Assembly (NCBI GenBank): GCA_022870745.1
Contig: CP085323.1
Location: 4,960,001-5,024,000, forward strand
Reading direction: 5' to 3'
Length of the DNA stretch: 64,000 nt
Source of the DNA: Silvibacterium acidisoli
GTDB lineage: Bacteria > Acidobacteriota > Terriglobia > Terriglobales > Acidobacteriaceae
The notes beneath the pieces are model-generated. The model was given only the letters and a program-made list of their open reading frames with translations. It did not search any database and was not told the DNA's origin. A program made the translations under genes and the position numbers. This document shows positions 62,785 through 64,000 of the stretch, piece by piece; position 1 is the first letter of the stretch; every line of letters starts with the position of its first letter.

Positions 62785-63819
62785 CTATTGCACTATGTAG
62801 CCTGTCTCGTCTGGATCCCGGCGCATGGGCTTTGCCTTTAGCCAGCTTTCGTAACCGAGACGGTTTCCTTTTTGCAGAGCTGTTTGCGGCACTTCATGGC
62901 TTTCCAGCACGAGTTGCACTGCAAACAGAAAGGCTCGGCGTGAGTAGAGCCTCAACCAGGCCGCGAGCTCCGCCTGTCCTCGCGAACCGGGAAGGAATTC
63001 GCGATAGCGTTCGAGCTTCATGGGGCCGAGCCTTACTGTCACTGCGCCTTCCTGCTCCCACACTTCATCGCCGAGTACCACGCCCGCTCCCAAGCGTTCC
63101 GACATCGATCTGCCTTCGTCCAACACTGTTTGCTGGCCTGGCGCAAGCCGCACCCACGCACCGCTGAACTGCCGGATCTCCACAGAGACTGCAAAGTAGC
63201 TTTCGAGAATCTGTCGTAAACCCTCTACGGAACGAACCTGGGCAGTGAGAAGTCCGGAATAGTAGAGAGCATTCTCATCGCGGATCTCCATGCGATTCCG
63301 CAGTCCAGCCGTACCCAAACCCACAAGATCATAGAGACGCCGCACCAGGTCATCTTCCACATCTCCGTTTCTCTCGGCTGCCAGCAGGAGACGATACCGG
63401 CGCCAAGATCTATAAAAAAGCGAGAGAAGGCGATGATTGAAGATGTCCAGGAAGTCCTGCGCTGCATAATCCTTTTCACGCGCTGCGCCGAGCAATGCCT
63501 CTGTATACACACGGGGCATGGGGCCGTTGATCGTGTTCAAGCCCATAAAACTCACGGTGACATTAGCCTGGTTCCCATCGTCTTCAGCCGCGTAATCCGA
63601 TACCTCGCTCGCTGGAAACACGAAAGCAGGCGGCGCATGGAAGCGTACCGCCTCCTTCCTTGGCGAAGTCATCCTGCCAACTGGGGCATATTCCTGATGG
63701 AGTTGCTCCAGAAGACGAACCATCTGAAAAAAATGGAAGCGGAAGGGCTCCTGCTCCAGGCGTTCCAATAACTCAGGATGAGCTACAGCAGCATCTGTGT
63801 TCCCGCTCGTGGTGGCCAT
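62785..63819 (-). CDS. tssG: Type VI secretion baseplate protein TssG
   Basis: A 344-residue protein from ATG 63819, with a strong AAGGAGG 8 bases upstream. 'RFHFFQMVRLLEQL', 'VSFMGLNTINGPMPRVYTEAL', 'FLDIFNHRLLSLFYRSWRRYR' and 'MKLERYREFLPG' match the TssG (VasB/ImpH) family along its length. TssG joins TssF, TssK and TssE in the baseplate wedge under the VgrG spike. It overlaps the end of tssF by 37 bases and is followed at 12 bases by clpV, so all belong to one operon. Confidence 0.93.
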   Translation of the reverse strand: MATTSGNTDAAVAHPELLERLEQEPFRFHFFQMVRLLEQLHQEYAPVGRMTSPRKEAVRFHAPPAFVFPASEVSDYAAEDDGNQANVTVSFMGLNTINGPMPRVYTEALLGAAREKDYAAQDFLDIFNHRLLSLFYRSWRRYRLLLAAERNGDVEDDLVRRLYDLVGLGTAGLRNRMEIRDENALYYSGLLTAQVRSVEGLRQILESYFAVSVEIRQFSGAWVRLAPGQQTVLDEGRSMSERLGAGVVLGDEVWEQEGAVTVRLGPMKLERYREFLPGSRGQAELAAWLRLYSRRAFLFAVQLVLESHEVPQTALQKGNRLGYESWLKAKPMRRDPDETGYIVQ

Positions 63820-64000
63820 TCTTCCAGAACCTCCTTCCTCGAAGTGGTGCGCACTGCCAGTTGAGAAAAACTGTTCATCGAAACGTAGAGCCCAAAGAAC
63901 CGATCCATGACCGCCGCAAAAAGATAGGCTCCGCCGCCTGTGAAATGAGACTCATCCAATTCCATCTCAAGGCGCATGCCACGAACTGCTCCACCTCCAG
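63783..64000 (-). CDS. tssF: Type VI secretion baseplate protein TssF, C-terminal end
   Basis: The frame is open to the window edge. The visible 72 residues, including 'RGMRLEMELDESHFTGGGAY', 'DRFFGLYVSMNSFSQL' and the Trp-Pro-Pro-Arg-Ala-Gly end, match the C-terminus of TssF (VasA/ImpG). The rest of the gene and of the type VI operon lies beyond 64000. Its stop codon falls 37 bases inside tssG. Confidence 0.9.
   Translation of the reverse strand, partial: GGGAVRGMRLEMELDESHFTGGGAYLFAAVMDRFFGLYVSMNSFSQLAVRTTSRKEVLEEWPPRAGTQMLL

Overview
The window reads as chromosomal DNA of a soil-type Acidobacteriota (Terriglobales/Acidobacteriaceae-like). The evidence is four very large Oar-type TonB-dependent receptors with an N-terminal carboxypeptidase-regulatory domain and no SusD partner, repeated membrane regulators sharing an 'IG.EVFGR...D...VR' head domain, many Sec- or Tat-exported glycoside hydrolases, and fairly high GC. 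No tRNA, rRNA, CRISPR array, transposase or integrase was seen.

Layout. 0-12 kb: the 3' end of a secreted phosphoesterase, then a carbohydrate locus on + (regulator, GH3 beta-glucosidase, TonB receptor, GH92 alpha-mannosidase). 12-14.5 kb: a two-gene minus-strand unit (PHP/CehA-McbA-like metallohydrolase, then Ca2+-dependent phosphoinositide phospholipase C-like protein). 14.8-19.9 kb: a regulator divergent from a TonB receptor. 19.9-29.5 kb: a minus-strand set (TonB receptor, strong hairpin, alpha-barrel/PHP-like fusion protein, metallo-beta-lactamase-fold hydrolase), divergent from a regulator with a TolB-type propeller. 29.7-39.8 kb: one giant secreted protein (3375 aa) with a GH2-like N-terminus, many binding modules including four malectin repeats, and a C-terminal GH64 beta-1,3-glucanase domain. 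40-43 kb: an AraC regulator and a stand-alone condensation-domain acyltransferase. 43-51 kb: a regulator divergent from TonB receptor plus GH31. 51-54 kb: a small secreted protein, a cupin and a GH5. 54-58 kb: a divergent sigma-like gene with an unknown protein, opposed by a canonical ECF sigma/anti-sigma pair. 58-64 kb: part of a type VI secretion operon on minus (tssF end, tssG, clpV/tssH, vgrG) that continues past the window.

How it fits together. Each TonB receptor lies next to, or in the same cluster as, a membrane regulator of one family. Three of these regulators share a similar unrecognised periplasmic domain and the fourth carries a WD40/TolB propeller. The natural inference is substrate-responsive control of uptake and degradation loci. 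GH3, GH92, GH64, GH2-like, GH31 and GH5 together would suit beta-glucan and mannan, for example fungal cell wall; the several phosphodiesterase-like proteins would suit phospholipid or inositol-phosphate scavenging. These substrate assignments are inference. The best candidates for something undescribed are the receptor-linked alpha-barrel/PHP-like fusion with its metallo-beta-lactamase partner, the three-member family of periplasmic sensor domains, the giant GH2/malectin/GH64 protein, and the divergent sigma factor with its unknown neighbour.
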